A stretch of 10,083 bases of DNA from JAEVZK01 sp038202925 (GCA_038202925.1 JBBREM010000094.1:1-10083); one strand, 5' to 3'. Shown: positions 1-6,813, numbered from the stretch's first letter. Made by a program: numbers and translations. Notes: a model not told the origin generated them from the letters alone.

Positions 1-63
1 GGAGAGGGCAAGCTCGCTTCCATGCCGGCACTCATGACTACGAACTCGAAAACCCTCCCCAGG

Positions 64-84
64 CCCCTCCCGGAACGGGAGGGG
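64..84. repeat. Perfect 9-bp hairpin overlapping the tsaD ribosome binding site
   Basis: Bases 64-72 (CCCCTCCCG) pair perfectly with 76-84 (CGGGAGGGG) around a GAA loop. A related C-rich run lies just before it at 54-60. The 3' arm contains the only strong Shine-Dalgarno-like sequence in front of tsaD, ending 10 nt before the ATG at 95. The hairpin could mask the ribosome binding site, act as a terminator for an upstream gene, or be one copy of a dispersed GC-rich repeat. The pairing is seen directly; any role is inference. The rest of 1-63 shows no supportable gene. Confidence 0.6.
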
Positions 85-94
85 AACGCGGAAG

Positions 95-1093
95 ATGAAC
101 CTATTTCAGGAGCCCATTCTCGCCATCGAATCAAGCTGCGACGAAACGAGCGCCGCTGTGATCATCGAGGGCTTCGTCCGCTCGAATATCATCTCAAGCC
201 AAGCCGAGCTTCATCAGAAATGGGGCGGCGTCGTCCCCGAGGCGGCTGCCCGCGCCCATGTCGAGGCGATCCTTCCCGTCATTGAGGAAGCCCTAGCCGC
301 AGCCAAATCAAAGCTGAGCGACATGAAGGCCGTCGCCGTCACCAACCGCCCGGGCCTTGTCGGCGCGTTGAGCGTGGGCATTAGCGCCGCGAAGGCGCTC
401 TCATTCGCCCTCGGCGTTCCGCTCATCGGCATTCACCACCTCGAAGGCCACATCTGTAGCGCGGCCATCGAGATGGGCGTTTTTCCGCATGTTTGCCTGA
501 TTGTCTCGGGCGGGCATACCGAGCTTGTTCACGTGCATGATCTGGGTAGGTACGAGATCATCGGCCACACCCGCGACGACGCCGCGGGTGAGGCGTTCGA
601 CAAAGGCGCCCGCCTCCTCGGCCTCGGCTACCCGGGAGGCTTCGCCATCCAGGAGGCGGCGCGGACGGGAAATCCCGCGCGCTATTCGCTCCCGCGCGGA
701 CTCTCGGGCGACACGACCGACTTCTCGTTCAGCGGCCTCAAGACCGCGGTGCTGCGCCTAACCCAGAGCGAGGGCGTCAAGATCAGCGTTGCCGGCGCCG
801 CCGCCAGTCTCCAAGAGGCGATCGTCTCGGTGCTGACCGAGCGGGCAATGCTCGCCTGCGAGCGGCTTGGGTCGGAAGCCTTGACGTTGGTCGGAGGCGT
901 CGCTGCAAACGAAGCCTTGCGCGGAAGGCTGGCGCAAGCTTGCGACAAACGCGGCATCACCTTCCACACTCCGCCGATCGCGCTCTGCACGGACAATGCG
1001 GCCATGATTGGCCTCGCCGCATCATTCAGGCTGGGTCGCGGTGAATCAGACGACGTCGACCTCGAAGCGCTCCCCAACGCGCCGCTCCCTTAG
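95..1093 (+). CDS. tsaD: tRNA N6-threonylcarbamoyladenosine (t6A) synthase subunit TsaD
   Basis: TsaD transfers the threonylcarbamoyl group from threonylcarbamoyl-AMP to A37 of ANN-decoding tRNAs, in the cytoplasm with TsaB and TsaE. The 332-residue length is typical. Visible motifs are ESSCDET (12-18), the metal ligands H115 and H119 in HLEGH, VSGGHTEL (137-144), GEAFDKGARLLGLGYPGG (165-182), SFSGLKTA (211-218), GGVAAN (267-272) and the C-terminal CTDNAAM, with D300 as the third metal ligand. The segment around residues 84-92 reads NRPGLVGAL where most bacterial homologues have GPG. ATG 95 is chosen because ESSCDET falls at the usual distance and a GGGAGGGG sequence ends 10 nt upstream. TsaB and TsaE are not in this window. 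The next gene converges on it across a palindromic repeat. Confidence 0.96.
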   Translation: MNLFQEPILAIESSCDETSAAVIIEGFVRSNIISSQAELHQKWGGVVPEAAARAHVEAILPVIEEALAAAKSKLSDMKAVAVTNRPGLVGALSVGISAAKALSFALGVPLIGIHHLEGHICSAAIEMGVFPHVCLIVSGGHTELVHVHDLGRYEIIGHTRDDAAGEAFDKGARLLGLGYPGGFAIQEAARTGNPARYSLPRGLSGDTTDFSFSGLKTAVLRLTQSEGVKISVAGAAASLQEAIVSVLTERAMLACERLGSEALTLVGGVAANEALRGRLAQACDKRGITFHTPPIALCTDNAAMIGLAASFRLGRGESDDVDLEALPNAPLP

Positions 1094-1102
1094 CCCGCGA
1101 AA

Positions 1103-1180
1103 TCTCGATTCCTCCTTCGTCGGAATGACAAAAGTGGCTCTGGAAGCACAATTGTCATCCCGAGGCACCTGGGATCGAGA
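1103..1180. repeat. REP-like imperfect long palindrome between convergent genes
   Basis: Two inverted copies of a short element face each other. TCTCGATTCC (1103-1112) matches the reverse complement of GGGATCGAGA (1171-1180), and TCGGAATGACAA (1120-1131) matches that of TTGTCATCCCGA (1152-1163), with one mismatch in each arm. The motif resembles dispersed TTGTCATYCCGA-type intergenic repeats common in several bacterial phyla; that resemblance is from memory. It lies just past the stop of tsaD and before the end of the opposing gene, so it could serve as a bidirectional terminator. The rest of 1094-1254 shows nothing else. Confidence 0.7.
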
Positions 1181-1254
1181 CAGCGCCAGCCTATCGCTCT
1201 GCGTGGAATCCTTCGCAAGCTCGGTAGGGCAAGGTTGTTTCCAACTAGCTCCGC

Positions 1255-1374
1255 CTACTGATTCTGTCCGGCTGCCGCCGCGCGCAGGTATCCAAGCGCA
1301 ACGTCCAGCTTCGTGCCCGCTAGCTGCGGACCCTTGGGGAAGTGGTAGGGGAAATCTCCGGCAGCCCTGGATCG
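1255..1374 (-). pseudogene. Out-of-frame 3' end of the adjacent secreted-protein gene
   Basis: Past the stop at 1320-1322, the neighbouring minus-strand frame reads on as natural-looking protein, including the stretch YHFPKGPQLAGTKLDVALG, and ends at a TAG at 1255-1257. This frame is open only from 1374 downward (TAA at 1375-1377), so it cannot be a gene by itself. Adding one base between about 1358 and 1374, for example in the GGG run at 1365-1367, joins it to the upstream frame and gives a 258-residue protein. The simplest reading is a one-base deletion or sequencing error. Codon use here is GC-rich at third positions, as in real genes of this window. Confidence 0.6.
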
Positions 1375-2030
1375 TTAGGGGCGCAAAGCACTCCGTCATT
1401 AACCTGCCATAGCCCCGTCCTTGGAGGGACGATGTAATAGTCGGAGGCTTCCCACATCAGCTTGCCAAAGCTATCGAATGCTTGGTTCCTCGGCCCGCTC
1501 GATAGGCTGGCCATAGTCTGTAGGAACATTAGATACTTCTTGCCGACGCGAGGCAGAGGCTCACCGGAGATCCTCCATCCGGGAGGGCCCCGTCCTGATT
1601 TAGAAGGTCGTTCGCCCTGCTCGACGAACACACGTATAGAAGGTTGCCGGACCCCATCATCATGCACAAAGTGCAGAGGCAAGGCTGTAAATACGGTGTA
1701 CTGTGAATTAACCTCCGGAACGATCCGGTTATATCCTTGCCTCACAACACCGGTAAACCGCGCGAGTATCGCGGTAGCGTCATCAGTAATATATTCGCCC
1801 ACAGATTGAGGACTGGAAAACACCCGCGATGCTTGGGCGACTAGATAGTTAGCCTTCGCTGCCTTACGCACCGGAGAGCCCCCTGATGGGGACTCGTTTT
1901 TGACTTGAGTTTGGCTTGACCCACAGGTGCGGCACACAACCACCTTTCTAGTCTTGTGGGGCAATAAGTATGCACCAGTCACGAAAAAAATGGATGCCAG
2001 GGCGCATTGGATCGATATGGTTGATTTCAT
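1320..2030 (-). CDS. Putative exported protein of unknown function, 3' end frameshifted
   Basis: The 236-residue frame starts with a basic residue followed by a hydrophobic helix (about residues 5-23), so it is either exported or anchored by one membrane segment. A CRTC motif follows at 33-36, then a low-complexity linker. Residues 85-215 have the pattern of a small beta-rich domain: V-x-G-x-V, YTVFTALPL, an IRVFVEQG strand, G-E-P-L-P-R-V-G-K-K-Y-L-M-F-L, and a final Y-Y-I-V...G-L-W-Q-V-N-D-G hairpin. I have seen this pattern in uncharacterised secreted proteins but cannot name a family. ATG 2030 is the first start after an in-frame TAA seven codons upstream; no Shine-Dalgarno precedes it. 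Its start overlaps the upstream small ORF by 83 nt. Base composition is less GC-rich than the neighbours. The real C-terminus appears to lie in another frame, down to 1255. Confidence 0.65.
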   Translation of the reverse strand: MKSTISIQCALASIFFVTGAYLLPHKTRKVVVCRTCGSSQTQVKNESPSGGSPVRKAAKANYLVAQASRVFSSPQSVGEYITDDATAILARFTGVVRQGYNRIVPEVNSQYTVFTALPLHFVHDDGVRQPSIRVFVEQGERPSKSGRGPPGWRISGEPLPRVGKKYLMFLQTMASLSSGPRNQAFDSFGKLMWEASDYYIVPPRTGLWQVNDGVLCAPNDPGLPEISPTTSPRVRS

Positions 2031-2250
2031 CGTTATAAGTCGTGACAGTTAGCGTGTCCAAAACCGTACGCACCCCAACCGACAAGTTGGCGTTAGACAG
2101 GTTATTGAAGGTTGTTCTGTTGGCTTCGCCAAACACCGAGATCGTGTCTCCGTTGTCCAATGAGTCTTGAGCGAAGGCCGTGCTGGCCATGGCAGCTAGT
2201 AGAAATGCTGCAGCGACGCGGCAGCCACCCGGTATTTTTCGGTGTGCCAT
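1948..2250 (-). CDS. Small putative secreted protein, possibly truncated
   Basis: The 100-residue product starts with a convincing signal peptide: K and R near the N-terminus, a hydrophobic stretch AAAFLLAAMAS, and an A-F-A cleavage site before Q28. The mature part is short and rich in N, T, S and V (SVFGEANRTTFNNLSNANLS), and no domain is recognised. The last roughly 27 residues overlap, in a different frame, the membrane segment of the next protein, so the true C-terminus may have been lost to a frameshift. No Shine-Dalgarno is seen before ATG 2250. The gene would be the first of a two-gene unit with the 236-residue protein. A chance ORF with a signal-like start is the alternative. Confidence 0.45.
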   Translation of the reverse strand: MAHRKIPGGCRVAAAFLLAAMASTAFAQDSLDNGDTISVFGEANRTTFNNLSNANLSVGVRTVLDTLTVTTYNDEINHIDPMRPGIHFFRDWCILIAPQD

Positions 2251-2278
2251 GTATTAGTACATTGCGGTTTTGGCCACA

Positions 2279-2313
2279 AGAGAGATAAATTTCGCAGCGA
2301 AATGCTTCTCTCT
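2279..2313. terminator. Stem-loop at the 3' end of the M16-like gene
   Basis: AGAGAGA (2279-2285) pairs with TCTCTCT (2307-2313), and inside it ATTTCG (2289-2294) pairs with CGAAAT (2298-2303). The two stems are separated by a symmetric 3x3 internal loop, and the apical loop is CAG. The structure overlaps the TAG stop of the minus-strand M16-like gene and precedes the small secreted-protein gene. On the minus strand only two T residues follow the stem, so classic intrinsic termination is not certain. It could also be an mRNA-stabilising or attenuating hairpin. Confidence 0.5.
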
Positions 2314-3508
2314 ACCCGCCGCCCGCCTCGATAAGCCGAGGGATCGCCACTTCGAGCATCCCCTTAGCTTGAGACTTGAATTCCTCCAGATTGATCGACT
2401 TCATCTGCTCCAGCAGGCCCGTGGGCAGCCACGCCTGCCCGGTTTTCATCGGCCAGTAGGCGGCCATGAACGTCCGGTCGTGCAACGAGGCATCGATCGG
2501 GCGGGTGGGGCGGAAGTATAGCGGGCTTAGCTCGAAATCGCGAAGCAAAATCCCCTCCGCCATGCCCTTGGCGCGGGCCAGGTCGCTGTCCGTCCAGGCA
2601 CTAAGCGCGCCCAGAAGTTGCTCCCGAGCACCCTTGGCGAGTTCCGCCGGACCCAATGGATCGCTGCTTGGAAGGATCAGCCTCGGAACAAACCCGTTGG
2701 CCGTGGGCCATAAGATCGCCTCCTGCCGGTAGCTCCAGCCCTTTGCTTCGCGCAGCGCCGTAAACATCGCCGACCCCTTGCCGCTCCCCAGCCCGATAAG
2801 CGCGAGCAGCTGCGAGGCCAGCGCGGGATCGTTGCCCGCGAACTCGGGACCGCGCAGCTCGACTATCGCTTCCGGCCCCTTGATCGATATCTCCTGCGGG
2901 AGAAGCGACGTATCGATGGCCGCCTTCGGCACCTTGACGGGTTTCCAGTCGGAGGTTCGGGCGGTCCAAAGCTGATCGCCCTCGCCGGGCTTGATCGGGC
3001 CGCCGATCGCGATCCAGACATTGTCGGGCCGGCATATACGGTGATAAAGCTCCATCACGTCCCGCTGCTTCATCCGCGAGAACGTGTAGTGAAACGGCCA
3101 GAGGGCGGTCGTCCAAAGCGAGCGCTGCCGCGTCGGCCTCTCGGCGATCGCCTTGTTCAGCGCTTCCTCAGGCAATTTCGAGCCGCGGAGAATTTGATCG
3201 ATCATCGCCACCCCCACCTTGAGATCCTGAGGCAGCACCCCCACTTGGATGCGGATGTGATCGGGCATTAGGCGAACGCTGACCGCGTCCCCCGCCCGCG
3301 CGGCGATGTCACGCATCGTGAACCGGCTGTAGCCATCCACGTCGTAGGCGATGGCCTCCGCGAGCAGGGCCGCCGCCGCCTGATCGTGGGGGGAAAGCTC
3401 GGGCAGCTTGATAATCGCCTGGACGCTCACGTAGGTCGCGGCTGGGTCGATGACCTCGACGACCGGATTGGCGATCAGCGCCGTGGCCAAGGCGAGCGCG
3501 GCGATCAT
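2312..3508 (-). CDS. M16 family peptidase-like subunit lacking the zinc motif
   Basis: This 398-residue exported protein of the M16 (pitrilysin/insulinase, M16B-type) fold is the likely partner of the gene just upstream. It starts with a hydrophobic signal sequence (MIAALALATALIA). The region that should carry HxxEH (about residues 42-52) has ALLAE instead, so it should not bind catalytic zinc. The C-terminal half has the family motif LREAKGWSY (252-260), supplying R253 and Y260, the Arg/Tyr pair used in substrate binding. In two-subunit M16B enzymes, such as the Sphingomonas pair, the zinc and Arg/Tyr sites lie on separate chains, as here. ATG 3508 is chosen because it overlaps the upstream stop as ATGA and begins a signal peptide; the open frame extends further upstream only as a shadow of the neighbour. 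Confidence 0.85.
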   Translation of the reverse strand: MIAALALATALIANPVVEVIDPAATYVSVQAIIKLPELSPHDQAAAALLAEAIAYDVDGYSRFTMRDIAARAGDAVSVRLMPDHIRIQVGVLPQDLKVGVAMIDQILRGSKLPEEALNKAIAERPTRQRSLWTTALWPFHYTFSRMKQRDVMELYHRICRPDNVWIAIGGPIKPGEGDQLWTARTSDWKPVKVPKAAIDTSLLPQEISIKGPEAIVELRGPEFAGNDPALASQLLALIGLGSGKGSAMFTALREAKGWSYRQEAILWPTANGFVPRLILPSSDPLGPAELAKGAREQLLGALSAWTDSDLARAKGMAEGILLRDFELSPLYFRPTRPIDASLHDRTFMAAYWPMKTGQAWLPTGLLEQMKSINLEEFKSQAKGMLEVAIPRLIEAGGG

Positions 3509-4662
3509 TCCGACGCCACCGCCGTGACCGCGTTGTCCTTCATCAAGGCGCGCATCCCCGCCTCGAATTGAGCCGGAGTCAAGGTGTCGAGCTGTTCGAG
3601 CAGCATCTCCGGCCGATTGGCGACGCCTTGCGCCAGGAGTAGCCCACGCAGATAACCCACCCCTGAAGAGGTGCGAAGCTGGCGCTGAATCCACTCGTGC
3701 GCAAGCTGCCGCCCCACGTTGTAGAGGCTCGCGGGACTCTTGAAGCTATCGATGAACGCCCCCAGCCCCGTACTCGATTCCGTGCGCCCGACCAGCACAA
3801 GCCCTTTCTGCGCGGTAGGCGTGTAGGTGACGAACGCGTTCTGAAACTCGCTCGCAATTGCCAACGCCGCCGCCAGCGCGGCGACCGTTTGCGGCGAATT
3901 GAACCCCGGCACCAGAGCCGCCCGTGCTTCTCCCGAGCCCTCGGCGTCGGCAACCCGTCCAGGATGGCCCTCGCGGATGGGCAACACCGGCTTACGGCTC
4001 CCTTTCGCGCGCGGCCCCAGCAGGTCGCGCCCCATAGCCGTCGCCTTATCGAGATCGACGGGGCCGGCGATCACCAGCGCCAGACCGTCGGCGGCGAACT
4101 GCTTGCCGACGATCTCGTCGAGCTTCCCGGGTGTCGCACGGTACATCGAATCGAAGGTGCCCAAAGGGTCCAGTCCGCTCTCCTCGTAGGCGGCTCGCCA
4201 TGCCGCCGACGAGAGCTTCGCGGGCTCGTCCAGCAGCGCCAGCTCCTCGCGCATCACCTTCACCTCGTTGTCGATCTGCTCCTGGGTGAAACTCGGCTTG
4301 CGCAGAATCGTGCGTAAGGTCTCAAATGCAAGCGGCAGTTGATCCGCCCCCACCGTCAATTCCATCTGCGTCGCGTCGCGGTAGGTCCGCGCCTTCAAGA
4401 AGCATGCGGCGGTCTCCAGCTTCCGGTCCAGATCATGGTCCGGTCCCGTCACGATCAGGTGCTCCAGCAAGTGCCGGTAACCATGAGTCGCTTCGGTCTC
4501 TGGCACGTAGCGAGAAGAGGCCCATAGCTGCACCGAGACCGTTTTCTCCTTCGGCATCGGCTCGACTAGGATCACGGCTCCGTTGTCGAGGATCGTCCTC
4601 AATCGCGGCGGCTCCTGCGTAAGGGCAGAAGTGAGGACAGCAACGAGGAGGGGAAGAATCAT
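3505..4662 (-). CDS. Exported M16 family zinc metallopeptidase, catalytic subunit
   Basis: This 385-residue protein has an N-terminal signal sequence (MILPLLVAVLTSALT) and should act in the periplasm or at the cell surface. The inverted zinc motif HxxEH is intact as HLLEH (64-68). The third ligand is expected in the stretch NEVKVMREEL, probably E139 or E140, about 72 residues further on, the usual M16 spacing. The C-terminal M16 domain (roughly 190-385) is present but lacks an R-x6-Y motif, which the next protein supplies. The stop overlaps the start of that gene (ATGA), so the two are probably co-translated in equal amounts. It follows the SDR gene by 45 nt. No Shine-Dalgarno is seen before ATG 4662. 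The substrate cannot be told from sequence; members of the family degrade peptides or process exported proteins. Confidence 0.9.
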   Translation of the reverse strand: MILPLLVAVLTSALTQEPPRLRTILDNGAVILVEPMPKEKTVSVQLWASSRYVPETEATHGYRHLLEHLIVTGPDHDLDRKLETAACFLKARTYRDATQMELTVGADQLPLAFETLRTILRKPSFTQEQIDNEVKVMREELALLDEPAKLSSAAWRAAYEESGLDPLGTFDSMYRATPGKLDEIVGKQFAADGLALVIAGPVDLDKATAMGRDLLGPRAKGSRKPVLPIREGHPGRVADAEGSGEARAALVPGFNSPQTVAALAAALAIASEFQNAFVTYTPTAQKGLVLVGRTESSTGLGAFIDSFKSPASLYNVGRQLAHEWIQRQLRTSSGVGYLRGLLLAQGVANRPEMLLEQLDTLTPAQFEAGMRALMKDNAVTAVASE

Positions 4663-4707
4663 AGGGGACTTAGCACGGACGGTCTGGGCGCGGCGGAGCG
4701 TTTGCGA

Positions 4708-5457
4708 TTAGTGGAAATAGCTCGCGCCGTTGATGTCGATCACGATGCCGCTCAGGTAGCTCGCATCGTCGGAGAGCAGGAAGGCGGTGGCGGCGGCGCA
4801 ATCCTCCGGCGTCGCGATGCGGCCAAGAGGAATGGTGCTTAGGATCTCCTTCTTGCGCTCCTCCATCCCGTCTCTCGCCATCGCCGTCTCCACCCATCCG
4901 GGCGCGATGCCGAAGAGGCCGATGTTCCGCGGCGCAAGCTCGACCGCCAGACTCCGCGTGAGATTGATCAGCGCCGCCTTGCTTGCCGCGTACAGCGTCG
5001 CACCTCCTTCGCCTTTGAATCCAACGCGGCTCGCCACGTTGACGATCTTTCCGCCCGACTTGCCAAAGTGCTTCGCCGCCGCCCGAATCAGCGCGAGGGG
5101 TGATTCAAAATTGATCGCAAACGTGCGGTTCAGGTTGGCCGCGAACGCCGCATCGCCCGACCCGAAGAAGTCGAGCGGCATGTAGACCCCCGCGTTGTTC
5201 ACAAGCGCATGGACCGGCCCATCCTTGACGGCCTCGGCAAAGAGCTTCGTCGCGTTGACCGGCTCGCCCAGATCGGCGTGGTAAAGGCCGGAGCAGCGCT
5301 TGCCGAGCGACTTCTTCACCTTCTCCGCTTCCGCCTTCTCGGTGCTGTAGTGCAAGGCGACCGACCAGCCGTCGTTGGCAAGCCGGTAGGCGATCGCCCG
5401 GCCGATGCCGCGCGAGCTTCCCGTGACGAGCACCCTCTTTTCCGCCATCGCGGGCAT
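4708..5457 (-). CDS. SDR family NAD(P)-dependent oxidoreductase (FabG-like)
   Basis: This classical short-chain dehydrogenase/reductase of 249 residues is cytoplasmic. Visible motifs are the dinucleotide loop TGSSRGIG (12-19), where R16 favours NADP(H); ADL (61-63); NNAG (87-90); and the catalytic set N116, S143, Y156 and K160 (YAASK). The IAPGWVETAM segment after the active site is normal for the family. Similarity to 3-oxoacyl-ACP reductases is clear, but no fatty-acid genes are nearby, so the name fabG is not justified and the substrate is unknown. ATG 5457 is preferred over the ATG three codons later because a GGAG lies 11 nt upstream of it. The gene heads a minus-strand unit with the M16 pair and diverges from the cytochrome/monooxygenase gene across 67 nt. 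Confidence 0.9.
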   Translation of the reverse strand: MPAMAEKRVLVTGSSRGIGRAIAYRLANDGWSVALHYSTEKAEAEKVKKSLGKRCSGLYHADLGEPVNATKLFAEAVKDGPVHALVNNAGVYMPLDFFGSGDAAFAANLNRTFAINFESPLALIRAAAKHFGKSGGKIVNVASRVGFKGEGGATLYAASKAALINLTRSLAVELAPRNIGLFGIAPGWVETAMARDGMEERKKEILSTIPLGRIATPEDCAAATAFLLSDDASYLSGIVIDINGASYFH

Positions 5458-5506
5458 TTTATCCGCAACTCCGCGCCATCCGACTCACCTGCCGCGCCAT
5501 TTGGAG

Positions 5507-5512
5507 GACAAT
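5507..5512 (+). promoter_or_regulatory. Possible -10 element for the cytochrome/copper monooxygenase gene
   Basis: GACAAT lies 12 nt before ATG 5525, which would place the transcript start only about six bases ahead of the start codon. No convincing -35 is seen. The overlapping GGAGG at 5503-5507 looks like a Shine-Dalgarno but is 17 nt from the ATG, too far for normal use. The call rests on position and a partial consensus. Confidence 0.25.
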
Positions 5513-5524
5513 AGAGTCGTTCAC

Positions 5525-6802
5525 ATGCGGATTCCTCTGATTTGTTTGGGTTTTGGATGTCTGGTCGTCGCGGCGCTCGAATCGCCCCGCGAGTCGGCCA
5601 GCGACGAGGCGAAGGCACCGTCGCTGAAGACCGTCAACTACGCCCAGCACGTCGCGCCCATCCTCAGCGCGCACTGCGTGAACTGCCACCGGCCCGGGGA
5701 GGTCGCTCCCTTTTCGCTCGTCGGATACGTCAACGCGCGCAAGTGGGCGACGATGGTCAACACGGTGACCGAGTCCAAGAAGATGCCGCCTTGGAAGGCC
5801 GTGCACGGCTACGGCGACTTTCTCGAGGAGAACCGGCTGTCCGCGACCGAGATCGAAACGCTCAAGAGGTGGGAAGAAGCCGGCACGCCGCGCGGCAACC
5901 CCACGCTCGAGCCGCCCGCTCCCAAACCCGCCCCCGAGTGGCCACTCGGCACACCCGACCTCATCCTGCAGGCGGATAAGGAGTTCCATCTCGCCGCAGA
6001 AGGGGCCGACGTCTACCGGAACTTCGTGATGAAGAACGACTTCAAGGAGCCGGTCTGGGTGACGGGGATGACCGTCAAGCCAGGTAACCGCAAGGTCGTC
6101 CATCACATGATGGCATTCCTCGACAATACCGGCGTTGCGACCCAAAAGGAAGCCGCGCAAACCGACGGCCAACCCGGCTACAGCAGCTTCGGCGGCCCCG
6201 GCTTCGCCCCCGCCGGCAGCCTCGGCGTTTGGGTGCCTGGGCTCAACAACCGGCTCATGCCCGAGGGCAAAGGCTTCCGCATCGATCCCGGCACGAAGAT
6301 CGTACTTCAGGTGCACTACCACCGCACCGGCAAGCCCGAGACTGACCGAACCAGGGTCGGCATCTATCTCGCCAAGCACCCGGTCGTTGACGTGATGCAT
6401 CTGCGCTACATCCTCAATATTATGCTTCGGATTCCGGCCGGGGATAGAGAGCGCAAGGTCAGCATGACCAGCCGAATCGGGCAAGACGTGACGCTCTGGG
6501 CCCTCTTCCCGCACATGCACCTGCTGGGCAAGTCGATGAAGGCGTGGGTGGAGCTGCCCGACGGCTCGCAGAAGCCGCTCATCGAGGTGCGCGATTGGGA
6601 CTTCAACTGGCAGCTCAACTACCTGCTGAAAGAGCCGATGAAGATCCCCGCCGGATCGACGATCCGCGTCGAGGCGATCTACGACAACTCCACGGGCAAC
6701 CCCCGAAACCCCTCCAATCCGCCGAAGGATGTCAGGTTCGGAGAGCAAACGACGGACGAGATGATGCTGCTGATGGCGGCCTACACAGTGGACCGGAAAT
6801 AG
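5525..6802 (+). CDS. Exported cytochrome c-like / PHM-type copper monooxygenase fusion
   Basis: The protein has 425 residues. A signal sequence (residues 1-18) is followed by a c-type haem motif CVNCH (51-55), then MPPW (87-90), whose M87 is a candidate axial ligand, in a domain resembling planctomycete-type cytochromes. Residues 160-425 match copper type II ascorbate-dependent monooxygenases, related to peptidylglycine alpha-hydroxylating monooxygenase. Candidate copper ligands are H193-H194, HYH (264-266), HMH (330-332) and M413 or M414 in TTDEMM, in the same order as the two copper sites of PHM. It would bind haem and copper outside the cytoplasm and hydroxylate or oxidise an unknown substrate, with electrons possibly passing through the haem. 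ATG 5525 is chosen because the signal peptide begins there; upstream in-frame codons show none. It diverges from the SDR gene. Confidence 0.85.
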   Translation: MRIPLICLGFGCLVVAALESPRESASDEAKAPSLKTVNYAQHVAPILSAHCVNCHRPGEVAPFSLVGYVNARKWATMVNTVTESKKMPPWKAVHGYGDFLEENRLSATEIETLKRWEEAGTPRGNPTLEPPAPKPAPEWPLGTPDLILQADKEFHLAAEGADVYRNFVMKNDFKEPVWVTGMTVKPGNRKVVHHMMAFLDNTGVATQKEAAQTDGQPGYSSFGGPGFAPAGSLGVWVPGLNNRLMPEGKGFRIDPGTKIVLQVHYHRTGKPETDRTRVGIYLAKHPVVDVMHLRYILNIMLRIPAGDRERKVSMTSRIGQDVTLWALFPHMHLLGKSMKAWVELPDGSQKPLIEVRDWDFNWQLNYLLKEPMKIPAGSTIRVEAIYDNSTGNPRNPSNPPKDVRFGEQTTDEMMLLMAAYTVDRK

Positions 6803-6813
6803 TCGAGAGTTCA

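Noticed and set aside
1046..1412. Open frames on both strands across the tsaD 3' end and the following gap
   Set aside because: One encodes the typical peptide of a translated REP-like repeat (VIPTKEESRF); neither has a start signal or a protein-like pattern along its length.
3509..3694. N-terminal extension of the second M16 protein by 62 codons
   Set aside because: The extension reads as an Arg/Gly-rich shadow of the upstream M16 gene. The ATGA-overlapping start gives a proper signal peptide.
4708..5457. Naming the SDR gene fabG
   Set aside because: Motifs fit many SDR subfamilies, and no acyl carrier protein or fatty-acid gene is adjacent.
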